Origin: Mucilaginibacter pedocola
GTDB lineage: Bacteria > Bacteroidota > Bacteroidia > Sphingobacteriales > Sphingobacteriaceae
Length of the DNA: 64,000 bases
Assembly (NCBI RefSeq): GCF_002013915.1
Contig: NZ_MBTF01000012.1
Span: 248,001-312,000 of the forward strand
Reading direction: 5' to 3'
The translations under genes were made by a program, and so were the position numbers. Below, one piece after another: positions 25,171 through 33,733 of the stretch (positions are counted from its first letter, which is position 1; each line of letters begins with the position of its first letter). A model generated the notes under the pieces. That model did no database searches, had not been told where the DNA came from, and saw only the letters and a program-made list of their open reading frames with translations.

Positions 25171-27849
25171 ATGCGAATAAAAATTACCCTTTTACTTGCG
25201 CTGTGTGTGCTGCTGTTTAGCTACGGCACCATACCCGTAAAGCCGAGAATACTGGTATTCACCAAGACCAGCGGCTACCACCACGAAAGTATTGCAGTAG
25301 GCGCACCCGCCATTATGAAACTGGGCGCCCAAAACAACTTTTTGGTGGATACTACTTCCGATGCTTCTAAAATTACCGAAGCCAACCTTAAAAAATATGC
25401 CGCAGTGGTATTCCTGCACACTACCGGCTACATGCTGAACAATTATCAGCAAGCCGACCTGGAGCGCTACATGCAAGCCGGCGGTAACTTTGTAGGTGTA
25501 CACGCTGCTGCCGATGCCGAGTACGACTGGAAATACTATGGTCGCCTGGTAGGTGCTTACTTTGATAGCCATCCCGAGCAACAGGAAGCCGTTTTGAATG
25601 TGGTTGATAAAAACCACGCATCGACCAAAGGCTTGCCCGATGTTTGGAAACGTAAGGACGAATGGTACAACTTTAAAAGCATCAGCCCTAAAATAAAAGT
25701 GCTGATGACCATTGATGAAACCAGCTACAAAGGCGGTAAAAACGGCGCCACCCACCCTATGGCCTGGTACCAAAACTTCGAGAACGGGCGCTCATTCTAC
25801 ACCGAGTTGGGTCATACTAACGAATCGTGGAGCGATCCATTGTTCCTTGGCCACATCCTGGGTGGTATTAAATACGCCATTGGCGATAACAAAGCTTTAG
25901 ATTACAGCAAAGTAACCAGCCTGCGCGTACCAGAGGCTAACCGCTTCGAGAAAACGCAGTTGGTGCAAGGTACTTTCTTCGAGCCTACTGAAATGGCCGT
26001 ATTGCCAAATTACGATATACTGGTATCGCAACGCCGCGGCGAATTGATGCTGTATAAAAACGGCACCAAAACCGTTAAACAAGCCGGCTGGTTAGATGTA
26101 TACTGGAAAACGCATACCAAGGGCGTTAATGCCGAAGAAGGCGTACTGGGCCTTAACATCGACCCTGACTTTAAAACCAACCACTACGTTTACGTTTACT
26201 ACAGCCCGGCAGATACTTCGGTGAACCGTTTATCGCGCTTTACCATGACGGGCGATACCATCGATAATAAAACCGAAAAGATCATCCTGCAGATGTACTC
26301 GCAGCGCGAGATCTGCTGCCACACCGGTGGTTCTATCGCTTTCGGTCCCGATCATACCTTGTTCCTTTCGGCAGGTGATAACACTACGCCTTTTGACGAG
26401 CCGGGCAAAAAGCCATACAACACTTTTGCCTTTGCACCACAGGATGACCGCCCTGAATTTCTGAACCATGATGCACGCCGCTCTGCAGGTAATACTAACG
26501 ATCTGCGTGGTAAGATCCTCCGTATAAAAATAAACCCCGACGGTAGCTATAGCATCCCGGATGGTAACCTGTTTAAACCGGGTACACCAAAAACCCGCCC
26601 CGAGATATATGTAATGGGCGACAGGAACCCGTACCGTATATCAGTCGACCAAAAGAATGGTTACCTGTATTGGGGCGAAGTTGGCCCGGATGCACAAAAA
26701 GATAGTTTAGCAACACGCGGCCCGCGCGGTTACGATGAGTTTAACCAAGCGCGTAAAGCAGGCTTTTTTGGCTGGCCATTTTTTGTGGGTAACAACTATG
26801 CTTACCACCCTTATGATTACGCAACAGGTGTATCGGGCCCGGCTTATGACCCAGAGCACCCGGTAAACGATTCGAAGAACAATACCGGTTTGCGCGAATT
26901 GCCTCCTGCACAGCCTGCATTTATATGGTACCCGTATGCCGAATCCCCGGATTTCCCGCAGGTTGGTACCGGTGGCCGTAACGCTATGGCAGGCCCTGCT
27001 TACTATACCGATATGTTCCCGAAGGCTACCCGTATGCCTGATTACTTTAACAAGAAAGTTGTTTTTTACGATTGGATCCGCGGGTTCATCAAATTGCTTA
27101 CCCTGCAGCCAAACGGCGACCTTGATAAAATGGAGCCATTTATGGCCAACACCAAATTCAATAACATTATTGATATGGAGACCGGCCCAGATGGTAAAAT
27201 TTACCTGCTGGAGTATGGTACAGGCTGGTTCGCTAAAAACAAGGATGCCGGTTTGGCCCGTATAGATTATAACAGCGGTAACCGCGCACCGGAAGTGGCC
27301 AGCGTAGCATCGAGCAAAACTTACGGTGCTTTGCCTTTAACCACCACCCTAACCGTTAAAGCAACCGACCCCGAGAAAAACAAAATAACCTACATGTGGA
27401 ACCTGGGCAACGGCGTTAAAAAAATGACCACTGTGCCAAAACTGGTTTACACCTACACCAAAAAAGGCAACTACACCGTATCGGTAGAAGCTCGTGATGA
27501 GTTTGATGCTGTAAGCACCAGCAATAAAACTGTTGCAGTATTAGCAGGGCAAGATTCGCCTGACATGAAAGTAAAAATGGCTGCCATGAAAGCTAACGCC
27601 GCTGGCAAAGCGCTGATGATGTCGCTTGATTGCGCGGCTTGCCACAAGGTGTCAGAAAAATCGGTTGGCCCCGCCTTTACCGAAGTTGCTAAAAAATACC
27701 CTAACAACGCAGCATCAACCGCGCACTTACAGAAAAAGATAGTGAACGGCGGCCACGGTGTTTGGGGCGATGTGGATATGCCGGCACACCCGGCGCTGAA
27801 ACCGGCCGATACCAAAAAGATCATCGACTGGATTTACTCCCTAAAATAA
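25171..27849 (+). CDS. ThuA - PQQ sugar dehydrogenase-like - PKD - cytochrome c fusion
   Basis: An 892-residue exported multidomain protein. A short hydrophobic signal (ITLLLALCVLLFSYG) leads into a ThuA-like domain (about 28-235: LVFTKTSGYHHESI, GVHAAADAEYDW). Then comes a six-bladed GdhB/Hhip-type sugar dehydrogenase domain (about 250-700: EEGVLGLNIDPDF, CHTGGSIAFGPD, RGKILRI, MGDRNPYRIS). A PKD domain follows (about 710-790) and a C-terminal monohaem cytochrome c with CAACH and a distal Met in DMPAHPAL. Electrons from sugar oxidation would pass to the attached haem. ThuA proteins are linked to trehalose or other sugar use. Neighbours (secreted GtaA-like protein, TonB receptor) suggest carbohydrate scavenging. 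The sugar is unknown. Confidence 0.92.
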   Translation: MRIKITLLLALCVLLFSYGTIPVKPRILVFTKTSGYHHESIAVGAPAIMKLGAQNNFLVDTTSDASKITEANLKKYAAVVFLHTTGYMLNNYQQADLERYMQAGGNFVGVHAAADAEYDWKYYGRLVGAYFDSHPEQQEAVLNVVDKNHASTKGLPDVWKRKDEWYNFKSISPKIKVLMTIDETSYKGGKNGATHPMAWYQNFENGRSFYTELGHTNESWSDPLFLGHILGGIKYAIGDNKALDYSKVTSLRVPEANRFEKTQLVQGTFFEPTEMAVLPNYDILVSQRRGELMLYKNGTKTVKQAGWLDVYWKTHTKGVNAEEGVLGLNIDPDFKTNHYVYVYYSPADTSVNRLSRFTMTGDTIDNKTEKIILQMYSQREICCHTGGSIAFGPDHTLFLSAGDNTTPFDEPGKKPYNTFAFAPQDDRPEFLNHDARRSAGNTNDLRGKILRIKINPDGSYSIPDGNLFKPGTPKTRPEIYVMGDRNPYRISVDQKNGYLYWGEVGPDAQKDSLATRGPRGYDEFNQARKAGFFGWPFFVGNNYAYHPYDYATGVSGPAYDPEHPVNDSKNNTGLRELPPAQPAFIWYPYAESPDFPQVGTGGRNAMAGPAYYTDMFPKATRMPDYFNKKVVFYDWIRGFIKLLTLQPNGDLDKMEPFMANTKFNNIIDMETGPDGKIYLLEYGTGWFAKNKDAGLARIDYNSGNRAPEVASVASSKTYGALPLTTTLTVKATDPEKNKITYMWNLGNGVKKMTTVPKLVYTYTKKGNYTVSVEARDEFDAVSTSNKTVAVLAGQDSPDMKVKMAAMKANAAGKALMMSLDCAACHKVSEKSVGPAFTEVAKKYPNNAASTAHLQKKIVNGGHGVWGDVDMPAHPALKPADTKKIIDWIYSLK

Positions 27850-27864
27850 AATGCTTTTCTTTGC

Positions 27865-27898
27865 AGCGGATATGATACCCCCATCATATCCGCTTTTT
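27865..27898 (+). terminator. intrinsic terminator between the dehydrogenase and the TonB receptor gene
   Basis: A 12-bp perfect stem (AGCGGATATGAT) with a 6-base loop followed by TTTT. It ends 8 bp before the next ATG, so the receptor gene probably has read-through or a promoter embedded here. Confidence 0.85.
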
Positions 27899-27905
27899 AT
27901 TTGAT

Positions 27906-30257
27906 ATGAAGAAACTATTTACACTACTATTTACGCTTGCATCCCTCTGCACAGCGTTCGCTCAAACCCGTGTTAATTTTACGGGTACCATCTCAACAGC
28001 AGGTTCTACCCCTATCTCCGGCGCTACAGTAAGTTTATTAAACACCAACTATGTGGCCATTACCGATAAAAAAGGCGAGTTTGCTTTTAAAGACGTACCG
28101 GCAGGCAAATACACGCTTTACGTTACGAGCGTTGCTTACGCAGCAGTTAACAAAAGCATTACCATTAACAGCAGCCAGCATTCTACCGGCATCCATCTGT
28201 ACGAAACCAGTAACCGCCTTGATGAGGTAGTGGTTACTGCGCAAAAAAGCCAAGAGGTTGCCCAGCAGGTACCGGCCAGTATCTCTACCCTATCAGCCAG
28301 GCAGATACAGGATTACCGTGTTTGGAACCTAAAGGATATTACCGGCATTGTGCCTAACTTGTACACCGCCAGCCCCGGTGACGACCGTAACGTTACCGGC
28401 ATCCGTGGTGTAGCAACAACGTCGTACGACCCTGCAGTTGCTACTTACATCGACGGCGTTAACCAGTTTAGCCTGGATACCTATATCCCTCAATTATTTG
28501 ATGTGGAGCGCGTGGAAGTATTGCGCGGCCCGCAAGGTACGTTATATGGCCGTAATGCCATGGGAGGTGTTATTAATGTGGTAACCAAACAGCCAAGCAA
28601 CCAAGCCAACGGCTTTGCCGAAGTGAATTTTGGCAGCTATGGCCAGAAACGTATCAGCGCTGGTTTCCGCACCCCGCTGGTGGCCGATAAACTTTACTTA
28701 GGTGTTGCCGGCCTTTACAATGGCTTTGATGGTTTTTACAATAACCAGTTCAACAATACCAAGCTGGATAAACAGCATAGCTTTATGGGTAACTATTACC
28801 TGAAGTATCTGGCATCGCAAAACTTTAACTTAACCTTGAATGTGAAGCATTACGCTAACCGCAACAACGGCCCGTTTGCGCTGTCAAGTTCACCTGATGA
28901 TGCTATCAATTCACCATTCCAGGTTAGCCAGAATGCTACTACCAGGATGATAGATAACATCTTCAACGCTTCGTTAGCGGCCAGCTATACCGGGAAAGAT
29001 TTCAACTTTACCTCGGCAACTGCCTTCCAGCAAAATTACCGTTATTACGCCGTGCCTATCGATGGCGACTTCTCGCCTATTGATGGTGTATCGGTTGTAA
29101 ATAACTATGGGCCGGATTTCAACAAAGTGAAGGTAACTACACAGGAATTCAGGTTCTCGTCGCCAGCCTCGGCAACCAATATTAAATGGACCGCAGGCTT
29201 ATACGGTTTCTACCGCTATGCACCAACCAAAACCGGTACCCACTTTGGTGCCGATGGCGAATTGTTAGGCGCTCCGTTCCCATTCTTCACGCAGATAAAT
29301 ACCAATATCGAGCGTAACTACGGTACAGCAGTATTTGGCCAGGCAACTTTTGTGCTTGATCCTAAATGGGACTTAACCGCCGGTTTACGTTACGATTACG
29401 AGCATAAAAAAGGCCAGATAAAAGGCGAGTTCCAGATGGATGGCGACCAGCCAATGGTTACCCAAAACGATTCTTTGGCCACGGCCAACTTTAAAGCGTT
29501 TACGCCAAAGCTGAGCCTTGCTTACCATGCATCAGAAGCCAGCAACCTATACGCCAGCTACAGCCGCGGCTTTAGGGCGGGTGGTTTAAGCCAACTGGGC
29601 AGCGACCCATCGCAGCCGCCATTGCTGAGCTACAAACCAGAGTATAGCAACAATTTTGAGGTAGGTTCTAAAAACATGTTCTTCAACAACAAACTGAAGG
29701 TAAACGTGTCGTTATTCTACATCTCTATCAATAACGCGCAGGTGCCTACACTGGTACTGCCCGATGCTATTGTAGTTACCCGCAACGCCGGTAAACTACG
29801 CAGCAAAGGCGCCGAGCTGGAATTGGCCGCAACCGTACTGAAAGGCCTTGATGTATCATACAACTTTGGTTACACCCACGCCCGCTACAAAAGCCTGAAC
29901 GTACCTGATGACGGCAACGTAGTGAGTTTGGAAGGCAACCGCCAGGTATACACACCAGATGTTACATCGATGCTGGCCCTGCAACAAAGCCACAATATTA
30001 CCAACCGTGCTAAACTGGTGGTACGTGGCGAATGGAAATACCTGGGTAAACAGTACTTCGATTTGGCTAACAACATAGAACAGAAAGGCTACAGCACTTT
30101 TAACGCGCGCGTTGGTGTCAGCACCAAACAATTTGATGTATTTGTTTGGGGCAGTAACTTAAGCAATAAACGCTATATTGATTATGCTTACGATTTTGGC
30201 GCAGCACACCTGGGCAATCCAAGGATGTACGGCGTAACCTTAAGGACCAATTTCTAA
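27906..30257 (+). CDS. TonB-dependent outer-membrane receptor
   Basis: A 783-residue receptor. Signal peptide to about residue 19 (ASLCTAFAQ), a carboxypeptidase-regulatory-like beta sandwich (about 22-100), a TonB-box-like LDEVVVTAQK at about 105, a plug domain (about 118-225: VERVEVLRGPQGTLYGRNAMGGVINVVTK) and a 22-strand barrel ending in an aromatic residue (RTNF). This is the ordinary TonB receptor type rather than a SusC with a SusD partner, and no SusD gene is adjacent. It may import a ferric siderophore, a vitamin or a sugar; the upstream sugar dehydrogenase favours a sugar only weakly. A strong terminator follows at 30277. Confidence 0.93.
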   Translation: MKKLFTLLFTLASLCTAFAQTRVNFTGTISTAGSTPISGATVSLLNTNYVAITDKKGEFAFKDVPAGKYTLYVTSVAYAAVNKSITINSSQHSTGIHLYETSNRLDEVVVTAQKSQEVAQQVPASISTLSARQIQDYRVWNLKDITGIVPNLYTASPGDDRNVTGIRGVATTSYDPAVATYIDGVNQFSLDTYIPQLFDVERVEVLRGPQGTLYGRNAMGGVINVVTKQPSNQANGFAEVNFGSYGQKRISAGFRTPLVADKLYLGVAGLYNGFDGFYNNQFNNTKLDKQHSFMGNYYLKYLASQNFNLTLNVKHYANRNNGPFALSSSPDDAINSPFQVSQNATTRMIDNIFNASLAASYTGKDFNFTSATAFQQNYRYYAVPIDGDFSPIDGVSVVNNYGPDFNKVKVTTQEFRFSSPASATNIKWTAGLYGFYRYAPTKTGTHFGADGELLGAPFPFFTQINTNIERNYGTAVFGQATFVLDPKWDLTAGLRYDYEHKKGQIKGEFQMDGDQPMVTQNDSLATANFKAFTPKLSLAYHASEASNLYASYSRGFRAGGLSQLGSDPSQPPLLSYKPEYSNNFEVGSKNMFFNNKLKVNVSLFYISINNAQVPTLVLPDAIVVTRNAGKLRSKGAELELAATVLKGLDVSYNFGYTHARYKSLNVPDDGNVVSLEGNRQVYTPDVTSMLALQQSHNITNRAKLVVRGEWKYLGKQYFDLANNIEQKGYSTFNARVGVSTKQFDVFVWGSNLSNKRYIDYAYDFGAAHLGNPRMYGVTLRTNF

Positions 30258-30276
30258 TAGGTTATAAAATCCATTT

Positions 30277-30309
30277 AAACGCCCCGGCCCAAACGCCGGG
30301 GCGTTTTTG
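30277..30309 (+). terminator. intrinsic terminator after the TonB receptor gene
   Basis: A GC-rich 11-bp stem (AACGCCCCGGC) with a short loop and TTTTTG after it, 20 bp after the stop codon. Confidence 0.9.
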
Positions 30310-30378
30310 TTTATACCCGTTGTAAGGCTTTGCCCCTATCGCCGACAAAGCCATCAAAAACGAAATAATCACAACAGT

Positions 30379-30804
30379 ATGAACTTTAGTAAAACAGGCT
30401 ACACCCTTGGCGTGGCCGCAACAGCATTAATTTTAATTTGGATAGGCATATTTAAATTTACCCCTACCGAAGCGGCGGGCATTATGCCATTGGTACAACA
30501 TAGCTTTTTTATGAGCTGGCTTTACAATATCGGCAGCACACAGGGCGTATCTAACTTCATCGGCACCTTCGAGATTATAACCGGGCTATTACTGATAGCT
30601 TCTTTTTGGAATAGGAAAGCAGGCCTTATCGGCGGTTATCTTACCCTTGTTATCTTCCTTACGACTATTAGTTTCCTGTTTACCACACCCGGCGTTTGGA
30701 AGGTGGTCGACGGTGTACCCACTACAGATTTCTTCATTGTGAAAGACCTGGCCTACCTCGCCATTGGCTTTTTAATTATCGGAAAAAATACTTCAGGAAA
30801 TTAA
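30379..30804 (+). CDS. DUF417/RclC-like inner-membrane protein
   Basis: A 141-residue membrane protein of the DUF417 (YkgB/RclC) family with four hydrophobic helices. RclC of Escherichia coli helps survival of reactive chlorine stress, though its biochemistry is unsettled. Family-like features: IWIGIFKFTPTEAAGIMPLVQHS, FIGTFEIITGLLL and KDLAYLAIGFLII. The ATG at 30379 is chosen because the longer frame from 30307 starts inside the preceding terminator region. It stands alone, without rclA or rclB next to it. Confidence 0.85.
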   Translation: MNFSKTGYTLGVAATALILIWIGIFKFTPTEAAGIMPLVQHSFFMSWLYNIGSTQGVSNFIGTFEIITGLLLIASFWNRKAGLIGGYLTLVIFLTTISFLFTTPGVWKVVDGVPTTDFFIVKDLAYLAIGFLIIGKNTSGN

Positions 30805-30849
30805 AACCGGGCGGTATTAAAAACCGTAAATTTTAATACATCTGCCTAT

Positions 30850-30882
30850 GAAAAATATGCCTTTTTTAAGGCTGTATTTTTC
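30850..30882 (+). terminator. probable terminator after the DUF417 gene
   Basis: An imperfect hairpin, GAAAAATATGCCTT against AAGGCTGTATTTTTC, 45 bp after the stop. The remainder of the 327-bp gap 30805-31131 shows a second weak hairpin near 30980-31015 (AAGGCTTTTT ... AAAGGCCTTTT) and a promoter, and no gene. Confidence 0.5.
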
Positions 30883-31066
30883 AAAAAAAAGAAAAGGATC
30901 TGGTGAGGTGGGAGTTAAAATATTATAAGTATCTCACTTGGTGCGGTACACAGAAGGAGTTAAGTTGAGGGTGATGAAGAGAAGGCTTTTTGCGAAGAGC
31001 AAAGGCCTTTTGTTATTTACGGCCTGCAAGGCAATCGTTCATTTTCATTCAGTTTAAATTTCTTTC

Positions 31067-31097
31067 TTTGAATGTGTTATGCAATTCTATAACTTTA
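31067..31097 (+). promoter_or_regulatory. candidate Bacteroidota-type promoter for the lipoprotein gene
   Basis: TTTG at 31067-31070 is followed after exactly 19 bp by TAACTTTA (7 of 8 to TAnnTTTG). The start codon is 34 bp downstream. Spacing and both boxes fit the sigma factor used by this phylum. Confidence 0.5.
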
Positions 31098-31131
31098 TAC
31101 CCAAAATTATTGATACCCAGATCCTCATCGC

Positions 31132-31920
31132 ATGAAAAGAAATTTACTTTCCTGTATAATAACTGTAGCAACTATAGCGCTTGTTTACACATCCTGTAAA
31201 AAAGACGCGCCCGATTTTGGCGATAATGGCGGCAGCACCGTATCATCTAAAGAAGTTAGCCGGCAGATCGCGCTTAACATTGCGCAAAGTTTTTATGGTG
31301 GCATGGGCGGTTTCGACCTGAGTGACGGTATGGATCAGCAGATAAACGCTGTTACCCCCGGCCGTAAAAAAATCGTTATCAACTCTGTAAATTCAGGATG
31401 CGGCATAGGCATAGATACCACCATGAACTTTTCGATGGATATCGACACTATGCAGATGAGTATTAACGGCCGTTTTAAAGTTTCATCAACCTGCGTTAAT
31501 GGCCAACCAAGCAGCATTGCTATGTACGATAGCCTGCTGGTTTCGATGATCACTCCATCAATGGCGGCTAAATACAACATCCTGCAAAACCTTACGGTTA
31601 CCTCGCAAGATCCTGCTAATGATGCTGCTAAACTAACCTTCAGCGGTATCATGAACATGAAGGCCGACCTGGAATACAAAACCGGTTCGAAACCAAAAAT
31701 GAGCACTACGTTCAATTACAAACTTACTTCGCTGGTAATTGATCCGGTGAAAGATGGCGACATCATAAGCGGTTCGGCGACCTTCGAAACCGTTGGCAAT
31801 ACTCCGCAAGGCACCTGGAATTACAAAGGCAGCATCCAGTTCCTCGGCAATCATAAAGTGAAGATCACCATCAACGGCGATGTTTATACCGTGGATATAC
31901 AGACGGGACAGATAGTATAA
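31132..31920 (+). CDS. lipoprotein of unknown function
   Basis: A 262-residue protein with a lipoprotein signal peptide: hydrophobic core and lipobox YTSC at residues 19-22, followed by KKDAPDFGD. The mature part is Ser/Thr/Asp-rich with alternating hydrophobic residues, suggesting beta structure, and holds two cysteines (in NSGCGIG and STCVNG). No known family is recognised. It has its own promoter and a strong terminator, so it is a single-gene unit. Confidence 0.75.
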   Translation: MKRNLLSCIITVATIALVYTSCKKDAPDFGDNGGSTVSSKEVSRQIALNIAQSFYGGMGGFDLSDGMDQQINAVTPGRKKIVINSVNSGCGIGIDTTMNFSMDIDTMQMSINGRFKVSSTCVNGQPSSIAMYDSLLVSMITPSMAAKYNILQNLTVTSQDPANDAAKLTFSGIMNMKADLEYKTGSKPKMSTTFNYKLTSLVIDPVKDGDIISGSATFETVGNTPQGTWNYKGSIQFLGNHKVKITINGDVYTVDIQTGQIV

Positions 31921-31948
31921 ATGGCGCGCCACCCGCTATTTGACAAGA

Positions 31949-31992
31949 GTAACAAAAATGCCTTTTGCTAAAGCAAAAGGCATTTTTGTTAC
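31949..31992 (+). terminator. perfect 20-bp stem terminator
   Basis: GTAACAAAAATGCCTTTTGC and its exact complement around a 4-base loop (TAAA). The TTTTTG tract lies inside the descending arm. It follows the lipoprotein gene by 28 bp. Confidence 0.85.
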
Positions 31993-31997
31993 AGCTT

Positions 31998-32110
31998 CGT
32001 CATCTTGAACTTGTTTCAAGATCCCATCATACAAGCCACAACGCAAAGCCGCTGTGCATGAACGCTACCTGCCGTGTGAGGTGCCGAAATAAATTCGGCA
32101 TGACGTTTTG
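31998..32110 (+). repeat. 113-bp dispersed repeat, copy 2
   Basis: Begins CGTCATCTTGAACTTG and ends CGGCATGACGTTTTG, in the same orientation as copy 1 at 21319-21430. Both lie in gaps between convergent genes. Confidence 0.85.
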
Positions 32111-32128
32111 AGGAGTATTTCAACCAAA

Positions 32129-32155
32129 AAAGCCCCGGCATTACACCAGGGCTTT
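32129..32155 (-). terminator. terminator of the efflux outer-membrane gene
   Basis: Read on the minus strand: AAAGCCCTGG, loop, CCGGGGCTTT, then TTTTTGG. It is 26 bp beyond the stop of the gene at 32182. Confidence 0.8.
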
Positions 32156-32181
32156 AGAGATATATGATAGGGGTGTTATTT

Positions 32182-33597
32182 TTATTTCCAGCCGCCTCCT
32201 AACGAGCGGTACAGTTCTGATACGGCATCCAGTTGGGTGCGTTTTACGGTGGCCAGTTCCAGTTCGCCTTGTAATACGTTGCCTTGTGCGGTTATTACCT
32301 CAAGGTATGTGGCCATACCGTTTTTAAATAACAGGTTGGCATTGGCAGTTGCCTGCTGCAAGGTTTTTACACGGTTGGCTGCTATAGCTTGCTGTTGTTT
32401 CAGTTTGTCTATCCTCACCAAAGCATCGCTCACCTCGCCTACTGCTTTTAATACCGACTGGCGGAATTGCAGCACGTTCTTCTCACGGTCAACCTTAGCA
32501 ACTTCGTATTGGGTTTTCAGGCGTTTGCGGTTCAGCAAAGGCTGGGCAATACCACCGGTTACGGTGCCGAATAATGATGCAGGTATGTTAAACCAGTTGC
32601 TGGCTTTAAAGGAGTTTAAGCCACCAGTACCAGTGATGGTTAGCGTTGGGTACATGGCCGCTTTGGTTATGCCTACGTTAGCGTTGGCTACGGTTAAAGC
32701 CAGTTCGCTGCTTTTAACATCGGGCCTGCGGCTTACCATGGTTGATGGGAAACCTGCCGAAAGATTTTCGGGCACCTTCACATCATCCAGTTTAGCGTTA
32801 CGTTCAATAGCGCTTGGCAACTCTCCGGTAAGAATGCGCAGGGCATTTTCCTGTATAGTAAGATTCTGCTCAAACTGCGGCACTAACTGCTGTGCGGCCT
32901 GGCGTTGTGCTTCGGCTTGTTGTACAGCTAAAGAAGTTACCTGCCCGGCATCGTACTGTAAACGAATGATGCGCAGGGTGCTATCGTTCAGTTTTACGTT
33001 CTTTTGGGCAATGTTTAACTGCTCATCAAGCATCAGCAGGTTATAATAGCCTTGCGATACTTGCGCTACTATGGTAGTCTGGATGGCCTTTTTTGCCTCT
33101 GCGGTTTGCAGGTATTGCGCAAGGGCCAAACGTTGGCGGTTTTTAATTTTACCCCATATGTCGGCTTCCCATGATAAAGCAAGGTTAGCCGAATAATCTT
33201 CTACGTGGCTGGTACCAATGCCAAACTGTGCAATGCTTAAGCCGGTAACGCTGTTATCGCTTGGGCGGTTGCTGCTGGCGGTTACGTTTAAACCTACAGT
33301 AGGCACGTAGTCCCATTTAACTTGTTTGAACAGCAGTTGCGATGATTCGATGTTTTTCACCGCTATCTGCATATCGTAGTTTTTGGTAATGGCGCTATCT
33401 ATCAGCTTCTGCAATGTAGCATCTGCAAAGAAATTCTTCCATTCAATATCACCAACGCTGGCGGTATCTGCCGAAACAGCAGCCGCATTCCTGAACTCGG
33501 TAGGTAGCTCGGGCTTGGGTGTTTCTATATCTTTTGAAACTGAACAGCCTGATATTACTACCAGTACAATGGCCAGTTTGCTTAATAAATTTTTCAT
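32182..33597 (-). CDS. RND efflux outer-membrane factor (TolC/OprM/NodT type)
   Basis: A 471-residue outer-membrane channel of the tripartite efflux pump. The signal peptide ends in a lipobox (VISGCS), as in OprM-type lipoproteins. Two repeats of the outer-membrane efflux protein domain follow (about 60-255 and 270-465), with typical segments AVKNIESSQLLFKQVKWDYVPTV, LALSWEADIWGKIKNR and ARRPDV-like SRRPDVKSSELAL. It is the last gene of the pump cluster and separated from the pump gene by 136 bp that contain a palindromic repeat. The substrate is unknown. Confidence 0.93.
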   Translation of the reverse strand: MKNLLSKLAIVLVVISGCSVSKDIETPKPELPTEFRNAAAVSADTASVGDIEWKNFFADATLQKLIDSAITKNYDMQIAVKNIESSQLLFKQVKWDYVPTVGLNVTASSNRPSDNSVTGLSIAQFGIGTSHVEDYSANLALSWEADIWGKIKNRQRLALAQYLQTAEAKKAIQTTIVAQVSQGYYNLLMLDEQLNIAQKNVKLNDSTLRIIRLQYDAGQVTSLAVQQAEAQRQAAQQLVPQFEQNLTIQENALRILTGELPSAIERNAKLDDVKVPENLSAGFPSTMVSRRPDVKSSELALTVANANVGITKAAMYPTLTITGTGGLNSFKASNWFNIPASLFGTVTGGIAQPLLNRKRLKTQYEVAKVDREKNVLQFRQSVLKAVGEVSDALVRIDKLKQQQAIAANRVKTLQQATANANLLFKNGMATYLEVITAQGNVLQGELELATVKRTQLDAVSELYRSLGGGWK

Positions 33598-33640
33598 TGT
33601 GTTTGTTGTTAAAGTGCGTTAAAGCATTTCGGTCATTTAA

Positions 33641-33700
33641 CTCACCCCGGGTTCGCTATCGCTGCCCGACCCTCTCTTCCTGCGGAAAAGAGGGTGAGCT
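33641..33700 (+). repeat. 60-bp element, inverted partner at 39393-39452
   Basis: Begins CTCACCCCGGGTTCGCTATC and ends AAGAGGGTGAGCT. Its reverse complement occurs at 39393-39452 with a single mismatch in 60. The element also has internal pairing (CCCTCTCTTCC against GGAAAAGAGGG). It lies between the outer-membrane factor and pump genes. Confidence 0.92.
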
Positions 33701-33733
33701 GCAATAAATTGGGGGGCTGAGCTACTTCAATAC

